From contig JBBDHG010000054.1 in assembly GCA_037951165.1 (NCBI GenBank), positions 1,110,501 through 1,174,500 on the forward strand: a stretch of 64,000 bases of DNA. The letters are read 5' to 3'. The DNA is from Lophius americanus. Taxonomy: Eukaryota > Chordata > Actinopteri > Lophiiformes > Lophiidae. The number at the start of each line of letters is the position of its first letter. Position 1 is the stretch's first letter. The position numbers and the translations under genes were made by a program. Of the stretch, positions 12,644-25,146 are shown piece after piece. The notes under the pieces were generated by a model. It saw only the letters and a program-made list of their open reading frames with translations, searched no databases and was not told where the DNA came from.

Positions 12644-14118
12644 TATATATATGTATTTGTATTTAACATTTGTTTGAAAAGAAGAAGATTCTAATGCTAT
12701 TCTTGTGTAGCATGTTATTATTCAAGAGTGACAGAAAAAAATGCTGCGAATTCTTGCCATTTGTTTTAAGCAATAATCTAACAAAGACGTCTGTCAAAAT
12801 TAATTTGGTCCTTTTATCTTGAAGGATTAACAGTACGTGTCAAGGCTATGTAATAATCACCTCATGTGTTTTTCTATGGTCTGCTGACAGCTCACACACA
12901 GTGAACTGTAAAAAAGGAAGGAAACTACTGAGTGGCATGAAAATAACATGTTGTCAAGAATAAAGATCTTTCTTTTTCATGCCATTTTTTGTTATTTAAT
13001 GCAACAAAATCAATAAATGAATATCATAAGCTGACTTAGCCGGAGGCTCTAGACGGCCAAGCCCAAAAACTCTCCTTATCTTTTTTTTTTACAAATCCGA
13101 CTTAAAACATAGGCTTTTACATTCTTTTGCTCCAGACATAAAGAAACACCTGTCTCAGAAGCAAATAAACTAAAAAGGAAAAAAAAAAAAGACACCTGTC
13201 TGAGAAGCATGGAAAAACAAAGTCAAAACAAAGATAAACAGAACACATTTCAAATGACTCTAAGACAGTACTAATAAAGTGTCTGAAATGTTGTTCCTGA
13301 AGAAGAGTAACCCAGGTCGTCTTACGATTAGACTGCCAACAATAATGACAGGAAAGAGAACCACAGATCAAACCATGGAAACGTTTTTTTTTTTTATTAT
13401 ACCACTGCAGCTGATGAATGTAAAAATGTGACAATTTGAAATTATAATTCAAGTCATCGTATTATTTTCTAATATTAATTGTGTAAGTGATTCCTTCATT
13501 TAAAAACAAAACAAACAATTGGGATAATCCATGTTCACAGAAAATATGAATATTAATCATTGTATTATGATTCGAAAACAATATAATTACCTTGAATCCT
13601 GTTATTTGGGAGTCTTTCCAAATAGTTGGACACAATGAGCAAAACCTGAAAACTCATGACTCACACAATTAGCCATAACATTATAACCAGTGAGAGGTGA
13701 GGTTAGTATTATCTCGTAACAATGCTACAGGTAGGACAACAGGGTCGTGGGAGTCATTAGGTTCTCTGATGTGTGTGGGGAGCGAAAGCTAAACTGTGTT
13801 GTCTGATCTTGCACAAGAGTTATTGTAGTATAAACAGCTGAAAAAGTGAATGGATACAAAGGTGATACAAAAGTGCATCACAGCTTGCTTAGTATGAGTC
13901 TGGGTAGCCACAGATTGCTCGCAGAGCCCAGGCAACTGCTGAAATCACAAACAATGGGCATATCGGAATAAGAAATGGACCTCAAAAACGGAAGCCTGGT
14001 CCGATGTATCACATTTTGTTGAAGTCAGCAGATTGCATTACGGGAAGAAGCCAGGAGGTGTTATGCCTTCGCCAATCTTCTGTTGGCAATCCTTAGTTCC
14101 AGCCCTTCAAGCAGATGA
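12364..14118. other. No gene recognised; contains a long (AT)n tract
   Basis: Apart from the dinucleotide tract at 12,530-12,652, this is AT-rich DNA. A 111-codon minus frame at 13,117-13,452 is low-complexity, rich in Phe, Leu, Cys and Lys from A/T runs, and has no recognisable domain. Confidence 0.5.
12530..12652. repeat. (AT)n microsatellite
   Basis: There is about 120 bp of almost pure alternating AT, with a few G interruptions at either end. It is self-complementary and likely polymorphic in length. Confidence 0.95.
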
Positions 14119-15735
14119 TTCTTTCAATCAATCAATCAATCTTTATTTATATAGCCCCAATTCACAACAACAGTTTTGTGTTAAGGTGCTTTCCAGAAAG
14201 AGCAGGTCTTGAACAAACTCTTTATATAATTATCTACAAAGACCCAAGAAATTCCTCGGTGAGCAAGCACTTTGCAAGAGTGGCGAGACTGCCTTTTAAC
14301 AAGCAGAAACCTTGAGCAGATCGAAGACTCAGGGTGGACGGGCCTAGTGCCCTGACTGCTTGGGTTTGAAAAGAGAGAGAGAGAGAGAGAAGCAATGCTA
14401 TCACCTGACCGTTAAGGGCTTCGTATGTGAGCAGAAACCTTTTGAATTTGATTCTAGATTTTACCGGGAGCCAATGAAGGGAAGCTAATACAGGAGAGAT
14501 ATTTTCTCTTAACCTGGTTCTGGTCAGCACACGTGCAGCAGCATTTTGGATCAGCTGGAGGGGCTTCAGACTTATTGGGACTACCTGGTAGTAGGGCATT
14601 ACAGTAATCCAGTCTAAAAGTAACAAATGCATGAACTAACTTTTCTGCATCTTTTTGCGACCAGAATGTGACATATTTCAGAAATATTACGCAGATGAAA
14701 AAAGGCAGTCCTAGAAATCTGTTCCACGTGGGAATCAAAGGACATATCCTGATCAAAGATATCTCCCAGTTTCCTCACAGTGGTGCTGGAGGCCAAGGTC
14801 ATACCATCTAGAGTAGATATATCATCAGATAAATTGTTTCTAAGGTGTTTGGGTCCCAGCACAATAACCTCATTTTTATCTGAATTTAAGAACAAAAAGT
14901 TGAAGATCATCCAGGTCTTAATGTCTTTGAGACACGCCTCTAAATTGTATAAGTGATTAGATTCACCTGGTTTCATTGATAAGTACAATTGTGTGTAATT
15001 AGAATAACAGTGAAGGTTTATGGTGTGTTTCCTGATAATGTTGCCTAAAGGGAGCATATATGATGTGAATAAAATTGGCCCAAGCACAGATCCCTGGGGA
15101 ACTCCGTGGGTAGCCAATTCAATGTAGTGTCTTCAATGTCAATTAAGTTTTCATGTCTTTGTATTAGAATTTGGTGGTCAATAGTGTTAAATGCAGCACT
15201 AAGATCCAACAAGACCAGAACAGAGGCCAGTCCCTCATCAGATGCCATTAAAAGGTCATTTGTAACTTTGACCAGTTCTGTTTCTGTACTATGGTGAACT
15301 CTAAAACTTGATTGCAAATCCTCAAATAAACTATTGTTATGCAGAAAATCACACAATTGTTCGGGTACCACTTTCTCTAAGATTTTAGAGAGTAAGGAAA
15401 GTCAGATATCTGCTTTTTAAGCAGCAGTTTGATTATAGCTATTTTAAGGGACTTTAGTACGTAGCCTGAATTTAAAGACAGATTGATGATTCCTAATAGA
15501 GAGTTGCTGACTATGGGTAAACTTTCTTTAATTAGACTAGTTGGGATGGGGTCTAGGAGACAGGTTGTTGTTTTGGATAAGGACATAGGGGAAGTTAATT
15601 GTTTTAGATCAATAGGACTGAAGCGGTCTAGAGAGAGTAGAAGTTCTGGACTGCAATTATATGCAATACCTCTGTGAAAGAGTGAATCCATTCACCACTA
15701 TCCATGACCGTTCCTAATATTTTTCACTTTAAATA
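14119..15735 (-). mobile_element. L2-type LINE, inactive, multiply deleted (minus)
   Basis: The minus strand reads as pieces of a fish L2-clade reverse transcriptase: LKQLTSPMSLSKTTTC, LLDPIPTSLIKESLP, NNSLFEDLQSSFRVHHSTE, VLLDLSAAFNTIDHQIL, HGVPQGSVLGPILF, MKPGESNHLYNLEACL, DIKTWMIFNFLFLNSDKNEV, LVHAFVTFRLDYCNALLPGS, then LIQNAAARVLTRT and LASLHWLPVKSRIKF. It normally copies its own RNA at a nicked target. Motif A has FNTID where Asp is expected, the YADD box reads CYSNYT, the NYRPIS segment is deleted, and about 25 codons are missing before HGVPQGS. The ORF end is fused to the 3' UTR by another deletion after EALNGQ. The 3' end is a short (CAAT)n run on the plus strand at about 14,125-14,146, the usual L2 tail. 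A related copy lies inverted at 25.96-28.56 kb. The clade call is firm; the subfamily is uncertain. Confidence 0.9.
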
Positions 15736-17869
15736 TTGCCTTCTTTACGTAACTATTTTTTTTCAGAAAATTTTCTTCAGCTCACAATTCTAATGAAAAA
15801 AATAAGAAAAGCAAAAACTAAACAGAATTCAATCGTTCAAGCAAATCCTTCAAGGACTTATATTTACTGTTCAACCCTGGTCCTTCATTTTTTCAGACTC
15901 TACTCACATGCTCCGTGAGGACGTAAAATGTCCCCTTCCTGACAATACCACAAAATATCAAATATTATTATTATTATTATTTATACACTTTTATTGATTT
16001 AATGCTTTGATTAATATCAGTTCTTATCATAATTATCAAATATTCTTTTATTTTTTAGGATTTTAATGCTTTAAAATCTGGTTATGGTATGTTCTTATGT
16101 GAGGCATAGGGAGAAAGACACTCAAAGTGAGGAATTATAACAGCTGCACAGCAGAATTTACATCTGAATACTCTGATTGCGGCACAATTATACGCACAAA
16201 CACATATGCACAGACATATGCTTGGAATCATTTCAAGAAAAGCACTTACTGAAATCCATATGAGCACAGACACACACATTTCTCCAGTTAGTCATTGTCC
16301 GTCTTGGTTCTACTATACAGCTATAGAGCCAAATAACAGGAAGTAAGGTAATTAGCAATTGTGCTCCTGTTGAGCCGAACAATGGAAAATGGCGCCATGG
16401 GGTAGTAATTGTCAAAAGAATAGTTTGGAAGCCAAGATGCCAGAATGAAAGCCTAACAACAGGGAATGCCTTCTTTCTTCTGATACCTGTGCAATCACAA
16501 ATAGTGTTGATTTGACTGGTTTTAAGGAGGATATCATTGACATGCAGGGACGACACATTTTGTTAGAATTATTATTCCCTCTGAAACCTTTAAAAATCAC
16601 TATATTCAGAAACTTTAAAGGGTACCCCGACTGTCAAGACATACATGCTTTGAAAGATATTTGACGGTATCAACTGTTTAAATAAATATTAAATTTACTC
16701 TACATCCTGTAGTTTGTACTTAATTTGAAAAAATAATGAAACTTGTAGGTCGCCATTGCTTTTACGTTGCAGTGCATTCTGGGTAGTAACGGCATATCCT
16801 TGCACTGGCCGGGGCTTTTGAACCACTTTTACTAATGCAAGACTAAAAAATGTCATCTGTACAGCCTTTTCTATTTGAACCAGAGAACGACATAAACAAG
16901 GACAACTTGGGAAAATGAACAAACACAAGAAGACGATGCGAGACCTGATGAAGCGAGAGTGGGACACAATCGCTGGTATCTTTGCAGGAATTGTGTTGCC
17001 ATGGCAACCATGAGGGAGAGTTTTTGTTGTAGAGAGCTCTGCTTTTTGTCAGCAGCTGTTCAAGGTCAGCACATATCACTCAACGCCAACTAAACTGAAT
17101 TTGAGACTAAACTTCTCAAATCTGTGGAAAAAGGGAAAAAATCAGAAAAAACAAAAAAATATTCCACTAGCTTGAATGTTGAAAATGGAGTGTGTTCTTG
17201 AGTGACAAAAGAGATCATGGCATTTTGCGTCACAGCAAAGAGAGTCAGTTTAAGAAGTCGGTACAGTCGTTCAACCTTTGTTTCTCAAAATCTGTTTGAA
17301 TAGAATTTAATTTTCTTAATAAAAATGTTTTATTAAGTTAAATCATTTTCTAAATGATTCAACCAAAAAAATTAAATGTGCGGTTCATTTATGTTAATTA
17401 AATCCACTAAAGCTACCCTGCGGTGTAAAACAATAACATTTAAAGGTTTGTTATGGTGATATTTCTTATGGTTTCTTATGAGATTTATTTTCCCACCAGG
17501 CTCTTAACTATCATTCCTCGTCATGTTCCTCTCACTGCTCTCAGATCTGTTTCACTGTTTACACTTACGGTTGCTAGAAAGGGAAAATAATGTTTGACAA
17601 GTACACATGTGAACTCGCTTCAGTTTTTAGTCATTTTCGTTTTGACTTTTGGAATGTTTTTGCACTCCAATAAGTGATAAGATATGCCTTTATTCGTCCA
17701 ACAGCATCGAATATTTGATACTAAGCCTGCTAATTATAAAGTATTAAAAGCAGAGTAGAAAAAAAGAGCAGAGCAACATATGAATAGCACAGAATGGTGC
17801 AGAATTTTCAGTGAGTATGATGTGATATTGCGTACAGTGGAATATTGAGATGTTTTAACAATATTGTAG
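15736..17869. other. No gene confirmed; one possible transposon 5' end
   Basis: Most of this is AT-rich without motifs. The part at 16,620-17,090 is described separately. Short overlapping frames at 16,233-16,600 have no recognisable domain. Confidence 0.45.
16620..17090 (+). other. Possible remnant of an element with a short 'FEPE' ORF
   Basis: An ATG at about 16,849 opens MSSVQPFLFEPEND and stops after 18 codons. Proteins beginning with a similar aromatic-FEPE peptide occur in several teleost transposon-associated genes, but I cannot name the family. Upstream is 'GCATTCTGGGTAGTAA', a motif seen at some transposon ends and bidirectional promoters. Downstream, the purine-rich 'CAAGAAGACGATGCGAGACC' gives only broken frames. 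The evidence is weak; it may be chance. Confidence 0.25.
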
Positions 17870-18500
17870 AATTGTTACTCTGGTGAGAAAAGGTGAGTAC
17901 ATGGGGAGAATCCACTGAGAGAAACTGTTTTTGTGAAGACGAGCAGGTTCTAGTGGGCGACCCAGAATGAGACTGGCCTTCTTGATCACCTCACTGAGAC
18001 TTTTTTTTGATCCGCTTTTGAAATACTGCAACCGCAGCAGACCACTCCAAAAAAAGATGGCCGATACAACGACGATATCACAGAAGGTCCTCAGGAGTAG
18101 CCCCTGCACTCTGGGGGACCTGAGTCTCCTCATCAGATAAAGTCTGCTTAGTCCGTTCCTGTTGAGTTAAGTATCCAGTCCAATCTATTGTTTAGGTGAA
18201 CATCCAGGTACTTGCACCCTCTCAAGGTCCATTTCCTGGATGTTCACTTGTGTGGGTGGGGTGTCAGCCCTTAAAAAAGTCCACTACCAGCTCTTTGGTA
18301 TTCCTTTTGTTGGTTTTCGAGTTGGCACCATTCTGTCCACAAATCTCTGAATCAGCTCTTTATACTACCTGTCGACTGCGTCAGCGATGAGGCCGAAAAC
18401 CGCTGAGTCAGCAGAGAGCTTCTTCGGGGGACAGACGGTTGAAGAGAAACAGTGAAATAAGGTGGTCACTGAGGACGTTCTTGTGTTCCACTCTAGAATA
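17870..18500 (-). mobile_element. Rex1/CR1-like LINE fragment (minus)
   Basis: The minus strand reads TKELVVDF (the conserved step after the RT palm), and then, after several stops and frameshifts, MRRLRSPRVQGLLLRTF, SAIFFWSGLL and KKSLSEVIKKASLILGRPLE. The last three match the thumb-proximal part of CR1-group fish LINEs (family form roughly LRRLRSFGV, then VVASAIFYAVVCW, then a lysine-rich helix and LGCPLD). Neither a YADD box nor an endonuclease is present. Stops sit between almost every motif. It is a different LINE lineage from the L2 copies at 14.1 and 26 kb. The subfamily is inferred, not tested. Confidence 0.75.
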
Positions 18501-20531
18501 AATCCACTGTCCCCATATGTGGACATCATTTTTTTTTACAAGTATTTCCCTTACAAAGCCAATGTATAGTTTTTGTTCTTATTAAGTCCCACTAATCCCC
18601 GAATAGAAAGAATAAATTACATATGAACACAAAACACATCTTCACCTCTCAGCAGGATTAAGAGTTTTTTCCCCCAAAGTAAAAAAAAAAGGACTATTCA
18701 ACGGAATCTTTTTTTTTTCTTTCTTTCTATATGCTTCAGTAGAGCTTTGTGCATGAGAGGGATTAAAGAAACCCTTTTAAGGGATGGAACAGCTTTGATG
18801 CAAAACGACAATCCAATCAAAGAGAATCAAACATTCTGTGCGGGTGTAACAAAATACGTATTGCTGCATCTACCTGCTAAACTTAAGATGAACGCTATAC
18901 GTTTTCTCTTCAAAGTCTGGAAGATTATATTGCGACCCTTCAGCTAGAGAGAGAGAGACGGCCCATGGAGCAAATGCACACCCGTCAAAAAATATATGAA
19001 AATGTGACATGTTCACGAGACACGTCCGAGACGCTCTGTATGACCTTTGGTTTGCTTTGATTCTCATCTGTTTAAATACAATCTGCGTGTCACATTATTA
19101 CGTCTGCATTCCCACGGCTCCTGTCCAATTTAAATGCAGAGGCAGAACACGTGTATCATATCACTGATGCTGGATCTTACCAAAGCTGGAGGAGGAGACT
19201 CATTTTAGTCGCCGTGGCATTTCATCTGTGCCATTTACGAAGACAGATGCTGACTGGAATGCTGAGCAGATTTCATCTCTGACAACCGCAGAGTCGGACT
19301 GAATCCTTCCCCACCCTCACCCCCTCCAGCCCACCCCCAACATTAACAATCCGCAAGAAGGCAGACAACAGGTGTGGTCGTGTTGCTCTCTGATGACGAT
19401 TCACTGGGATGGTGGAGATGTATTTGAGCCATTAGTGTTAACTGTTTATCATCAGCCTCTTCAATTGGAGCATTTTATGAGCATTATTTGTGACTCACAG
19501 AAATGTAGAGAAAAGTATAGCTATGGCAAGATTTTTATGCAAAAATACATTTGTTAACAACAAAAGAAGAGAGGAAGAACTATTTCATGTACTCTCAGTT
19601 CGCCCTCAAATCCCCAAAATTGGTACTCTGCTGGGTTTTCATCTTAAACCATTGTGGATTTGTTTACACGCGGCGTGTGACGGTAATAAACCGATTGAAA
19701 TTTCAGCGCTTTTTAAAATACTTCCTGCACATCCACATCAGGTAGGATCTTTGTTCCCAGAGTTAGTGCAGTCGTGCATGGTTACCTTTCAGACACCATT
19801 ACTGCCAACAAACCGTTGTTACGCATCACTGCCACTACTGCTCAGTGCAGCCAGCAGACATCATGTTTCCCTTCACTACTGGAACCGGGGCAACCCGAAT
19901 TTACCAATAGAACTTTTATCTTTTACTAAATCATTCCTATGCTTGATTAGTGGCCATAACTATTAAGAGGCCAGATCAATAAACATGAGTGTTTTTTGCA
20001 GCATAGCTGTTTCACTAGCCATCTGTACCTTATTGATGACTAAGAGTCTAAATTTCCACGATGGAATGATCAAAATATTTATAAAAGCATACAAAAGGAA
20101 GTCCCACTAGTCAGGTCAACGAGGCCACTGAGAGAATGTCCGTCTGCTTACCAAGGGATCTAGCTAATAAAAGTGGTATAATCTAAGAAAAAGTTGGAAC
20201 AAAAGAAGGCCTTGCCCAAAATGTCTTTGCTGAGTTAGGGACATACATTTTTGAGGTGTATAACCTGCGAAGAAAGCCCTGTAGGGTAAATAGCATTGCA
20301 CTGCACAAATGTTATGTTATCTGGGTGATGGCTCTGCTGAGACCATCCCCACCAGTATCTTAACTCCAAATGGGGTATAGTCTACTGTAGTTCAGGGCAG
20401 ATCCCCTTTACTCCATGTTTTTTTATATTTAATTTAGCTTTTTAAATAATAGAGCACAAGAAATAACAGTAAAATAATTAAGGAAAAAAGAAAGACAAAT
20501 AAATAAATTGAAAATGTTCAAATGTTTACAT

Positions 20532-20564
<33 letters not shown>

Positions 20565-21243
20565 TGTCACTTCTTTCATTCATTTCATCTGTATTTTTCG
20601 GTTTAGTAGGTTACAAATATATAATCTATGTCATGGGGTTTAAAAATTATCTTGACTTGATGTTAGACATCGTTGTTTGTTCTTTTTGAATAATTTATGG
20701 AAAAAATTGCTATCTATATCCAGCTAGCTAGCTTAAGTGATACAGGTGGCTAACTAGCATCTCTGGGGCAAAAGGAGCATGACCAGCCAGCAAGTTAGGG
20801 CGGCGGGTATTACAGCTGCTGTCCCACAATTATTTCGGTCATAGTAAAATGACATAATACTATATTTATCTTATCAAATTGACATTAGATGGTTTTGGGC
20901 TTCTGCATTCAGAACTTTAGTTAATCAATAACTCAAACTGTTTAAATATGATTTGGCCAAATGTATTGGCTTATAAATAGGACATGGGAAATGTGCATTA
21001 AAGGCTTCAATATATTTGTGGTTCTCCTGAAATATTAGTTTGCACTTGGAGAAAAATTGAGTTGGGGATGTTGATACTGCCAGATAATGTTTTTCATACC
21101 AAATTATTTTGTTACTGAGTTTCGAGAGCATTTAACTGATGTAATTTAATAGAAGTCCAGTTGTTCAACAGGCAACTGAAATTTGCACTAAAAAAGTGAC
21201 GCTGGGAAAAAAAATTTTTTAGAAACTAATGAATGAATTAACT
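18501..21243. other. 2.7 kb without a recognised gene
   Basis: The region around 19,080-19,500 has balanced composition and no repeat signature; it could be conserved non-coding DNA, but that is untested. The 158-codon plus frame at 19,490-19,966 starts MTHRNVEKSIAMARF and contains LLGFHLKPLWICLHAAC. I recognise no domain, signal or neighbour that would support it. A TA run lies at 20,539-20,564. Confidence 0.5.
20539..20564. repeat. (TA)n microsatellite
   Basis: A short pure TA dinucleotide run of about 13 units, preceded by CATACA repeats. Confidence 0.9.
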
Positions 21244-21270
21244 CTTTTTTTTTTTTTGTGTGTGTGTGTT

Positions 21271-21304
<34 letters not shown>
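21244..21304. repeat. T-run, (GT)6, T-run, (AC)14: self-complementary microsatellite
   Basis: A poly-T run is followed by (GT)6, about eight T and then (AC)14. The GT and AC runs can pair as a hairpin around the T loop. A compound microsatellite with head-to-head complementary halves is unusual. Confidence 0.9.
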
Positions 21305-21307
<3 letters not shown>

Positions 21308-21524
21308 CATACAAAATAATAAAAATATATGGGTGCTTGCTTATGAAAGACTTAAAATAGAGTTCAAAACAAGACAGTCATCTCAGAATTAGGAGATACA
21401 GCAGTCGATATCCTACAGAACCAGGCGATTTCAAATGAGTTAAAAAAGAAAAAGGTTTTAAACCAACACTGCAACTTTCCTCCATACAGACCCCTCATCC
21501 CACAAATTGAATTCCATACATTTT

Positions 21525-21582
21525 TTTTTTTCTGCTTCCAATACTAGTATCAGTTGATACTAGTATTAGAAGCAGAAAAAAA
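21525..21582. repeat. Cruciform: 28-bp arms, 2-nt loop
   Basis: The left arm (21,525-21,552) contains 'TCTGCTTCCAATACTAGTAT'; the right arm (21,555-21,582) contains 'ATACTAGTATTAGAAGCAGA'. They pair with one mismatch in the 24 bp I aligned base by base, plus four more T:A pairs at the outer end. The loop is GT. It lies directly outside the left 43-bp inverted repeat of the next feature. Confidence 0.9.
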
Positions 21583-21585
21583 CTT

Positions 21586-22560
21586 GAATATGGATGTATT
21601 GGTTTGCTGGTTACGAAATAAAACATTTTTCAGTTGAATCAGTTTAAGTCTAATGCCGATCCCCAGCTTGGATAAATGGGAAGTTTTGTATCATGAAAGG
21701 CATCCGCCATGAAAAGAACTATGCCATATGATTGTACAGAACAAGAAACTGATTTCTCAAACCGGATCCATTAGGCTAGGGTTAACAAATACCATCACTG
21801 ATACTGTTAGCCAGCAGAGTACCGGTGGTAAATATGGATGGAAACAATTGATCCACTGTGGCGTCGAAGAAGAACAGGCGATAAATGAACAATAGGAAGA
21901 TGTGAGTGTGCTAGACTGTGTACTTATAAGTATGTATGAGAAGTCTTTTGATATGTGACAAGCTCCTTTTTAGGCAGTGCACATGAATTTATGTCATTGT
22001 CCAAATTTTATGTTATGTTAAATGATGGTCTAATTTGAGTCTTTATTTCTGCATTTTCTCATACCATTTTGTCAAATAGACTTCTCCTATATATTCAGTT
22101 TAAATTTCTGTCCTCCTCCGCATCATTCCCTGTCAGAGCAGATTCACCAGCCCTGTCCTTTCATACATCTCATATGTATCTTAGCAGAATCATCTGCCAA
22201 CACCAAAACCAGCGCCAATATCCAGACCTTCATGAGGGATTTGTCTCACTGCAGCTCAGGCAGCTACCCTCCAATCACACAGTGTCCTTGAGGAGTTTAA
22301 GATTTTCTGACAAACTGATGATCTCATCTCTTACTTCACTTCAACTGCTTGTCTCTCCCGGTTGAAGTCATATTATTGCTGTGAAGATAATTTTCCATCA
22401 AATCCCGCTTTATTTTCCTCTTTAGACCTGAAAATCACAAAATCAAATAATCTAAAAATGTCTAGTATGCAATTCTTGCCGGAATAAAACATTTCTGTCA
22501 AGAATGAGCTCGACATAAAATGTTTTATTTTGTCACCAGCAAACCAATACATCCATATCC
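21586..22560. mobile_element. ~975-bp segment bounded by 43-bp inverted repeats
   Basis: The left terminus (21,586-21,629) includes 'ATATGGATGTATTGGTTTGC' and the right terminus (22,518-22,560) reads as its reverse complement. I count about 41 of 43 matching positions. The interior holds a 98-codon frame (22,069-22,365) with no recognisable domain and no transposase motif. The structure fits a non-autonomous DNA transposon, but I cannot see a clear target-site duplication. Confidence 0.5.
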
Positions 22561-25146
22561 AAGTAGCCCATTATATATTTTTGATTTCACTTCTCTTTTC
22601 AGTCTTTATATGAAGTGAAACTGATAAAACATACACACATAAATGGAAATAATAATGTGATTAACCTTTTTTGGCTTCGTTTTAAACTGGTCTGAAGGTA
22701 GGGAGGGAAATAATTAGATTTCCTCTTAAAGTTAATGTGAGGATAGGAAGAGATGTGACTTGCTCCTGTCAAGTCAAGCGGAAACTAGGACAGGCATTCA
22801 TAAATTATGGAGCGAACATCTTTGAGGAAAACTCAAATTTGATTTAAATGTTGGTATGAAATTTAAAGCAGTTTACATATGGGGGCTCTCAGGAAGGCAC
22901 TCCACACAACACCGAAATGCCATTCAAAGAGCACTTTCTGTCTCAGCACAGCTATTATTCAGGACGAGCTTATCAACAACGGTGTGGAATTAAAAGCTCT
23001 CTCCAAGCTGAATCCCACCAGACAGCAAATGATGTCATACATTTCTCGCTCACAGACGGGGAGGTTATTATGTCCATTATTGACTGTGTCGTGACGATGT
23101 GAGTTCAGTGTTAATGCGTTGCCGAACAAAACTCTAATGTAGAGACTGTGGAGTCTAGACTAAACCTGAGTATCTGACTTAAGAGGATAAAACAGTTGGT
23201 TTATGATGTAAAATGATGCTCACCACAAAAACTGCTCTCTTATGATGTCATATAGGAGAGATGTCTGAATCAGCCTCCATCTCAGTGGATTAACAAAGGA
23301 GTGAGGACAGCGAGTAAAAGCTTAGCTTTTCCTCCGTCTGATTTGAAATCTGGCAGAGGATTCCACTCTGATTATTTTCTTATTATCCATTTTCTTCATT
23401 CCTGACTGCCAGAACTTCCAAAAGAGAAGATGCAAGATATTTAAGACAAAAGATTAGCTCATTAGATCATATGAAAACTTTTAATTTACATAATCATGTA
23501 AATTAAATGGAAATTATCACCTAATAATGTAAAAATATGAAAGTACTAAAAAAATTTAGTAAAGTAGAGTAGAGTAGTTATTTTTTTCCTCATCCGTAGC
23601 TCAGCACACATGTGATGATGTTGTGTAAATACCCAAACACCATAAAGTATGAACTTTTATCAACATGTTACAGATGTCAAAGAAAGGGGAAACTCAACTT
23701 GTTCACTCTTGTATCGCATCCAAACCAGAATCCATTTGTGAAATAGATTTTTTTTTCCCCCACATCCGCCATGTTGTATAATTTCTCTGTTCTCTCTATG
23801 GCTCCATCTGTGGCCATAAAAGCCCCCCAGCCCGTTCAATGGCACCCATTGTGCTCATGTTTCCTGGTCACATCTGCCAAGAAGGAAGCTTCGTGAGCCG
23901 CTGCCACTTGGACCTTCCCAACTGATCCCCAATTTGAGGGCAGAGAAATGGACGGAATAAAACCCGTGGATTGACAATCTGTAAGAATTAGGATACCAGT
24001 TACAGCATTTGAAAAATACGTTCCACAGGGCTTTCATGAAACAAATACGCTAGAAGTTAGATCAGAATTGATTCTGGCAGACCCAGGTTGCTCATCCTCA
24101 ATAAAAATTCCGGAATAAGGGGTTTGGTAAATGCAGGGACCCACCCACACAAACAGGCGAGTTTCATCCGCAAATTTATGGAGACCCGTTCTCTGAGACA
24201 CATATTTGTTTTCACCTAATCAGAATCATCAAACATGATGCAACCCAAAGGACCTCCTGTTTTCACTGACATCTGCTATTTGACAAACCAAATGGACAAA
24301 GATGACAGAGAGGCTTATTTTCAGTTTGTTTTCATTTGTGAGCTGCATGTTCAATTAAACTTCATGATATGCAGATATTATGTGGTCTTTGCTCTGTATT
24401 GTTAGCCATATTCATACAAAGACCATTTTTGAATTTGTTATCATACATTATTGGGAGGATCTAGTCAAGCTTTTCATAATTTCCTTTCTTTGAGAGCAAA
24501 AATATGGGTGTGTGTTTAAAAAGCCAAACTGAGACAACCACCGGTTGAAATTTTAAATGAATGGGTTTCCATTCCTCATTTCGGCTGTTATGTATTTTAA
24601 TTAAACTGATCCATCAATCTCCCCTGTTATGGCTATTATTCATTAGCATGATTTGAGTGCATATCTCTCATTGTTTGTCACATACAACCCTCATTTCCAT
24701 TTCTCAACACTATTCCATTCCATTCCATCATGACTAAACCCAAAATTAATGAAGTTGTCATGTTGTGGCAGCAAAATATGTTTAAGCATGTCTTTACTCG
24801 GTACCCTAAAATACAGAGAATCATTTAATCTGGTTAGAGCAGCACGATATAATCAGCCCTCAGAGCTTCACTTTACAGACAAAACTATATAGTGGGATTG
24901 AGGGATTGCAACTAGGTTTGTTTTCTATCGACCAGGGACACGTCAGACTCTGCGGTCTGATTTTTATGAGGTTTCTTTCTCTGTATGCTCTAACAGCTCA
25001 TAAAAAGGAATTCTGTGTTTCTATCAACAAGGAGGCTTCTAATGGGCCAGGAGTCTAAGTTCCATACAGATTTATATATCTGCACAAAATATATATAATA
25101 TATATTCATAAGTATACATAAATACATTTACTTGGACAATGCTGTT
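22561..25146. other. 2.6 kb without a recognised gene
   Basis: Several short frames overlap at 22,879-23,102 without known motifs. A stretch near 24,590-24,680 looks like possible conserved non-coding sequence. No repeats were recognised. Confidence 0.5.

Noticed and set aside
13117..13452. Phe/Leu/Cys-rich membrane-like protein
   Set aside because: The bias comes from A/T runs; there is no organised set of hydrophobic segments and no conserved motif.
14371..14391. Independent (GA)n microsatellite
   Set aside because: It lies inside the L2 3' UTR and matches a CT-rich part of the same UTR in the copy near 28.3 kb.
19490..19966. 158-codon protein gene
   Set aside because: There is no domain, no signal or membrane segment that I trust, competing frames overlap it, and no splice or promoter support was seen. 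The length is within chance for 64 kb.
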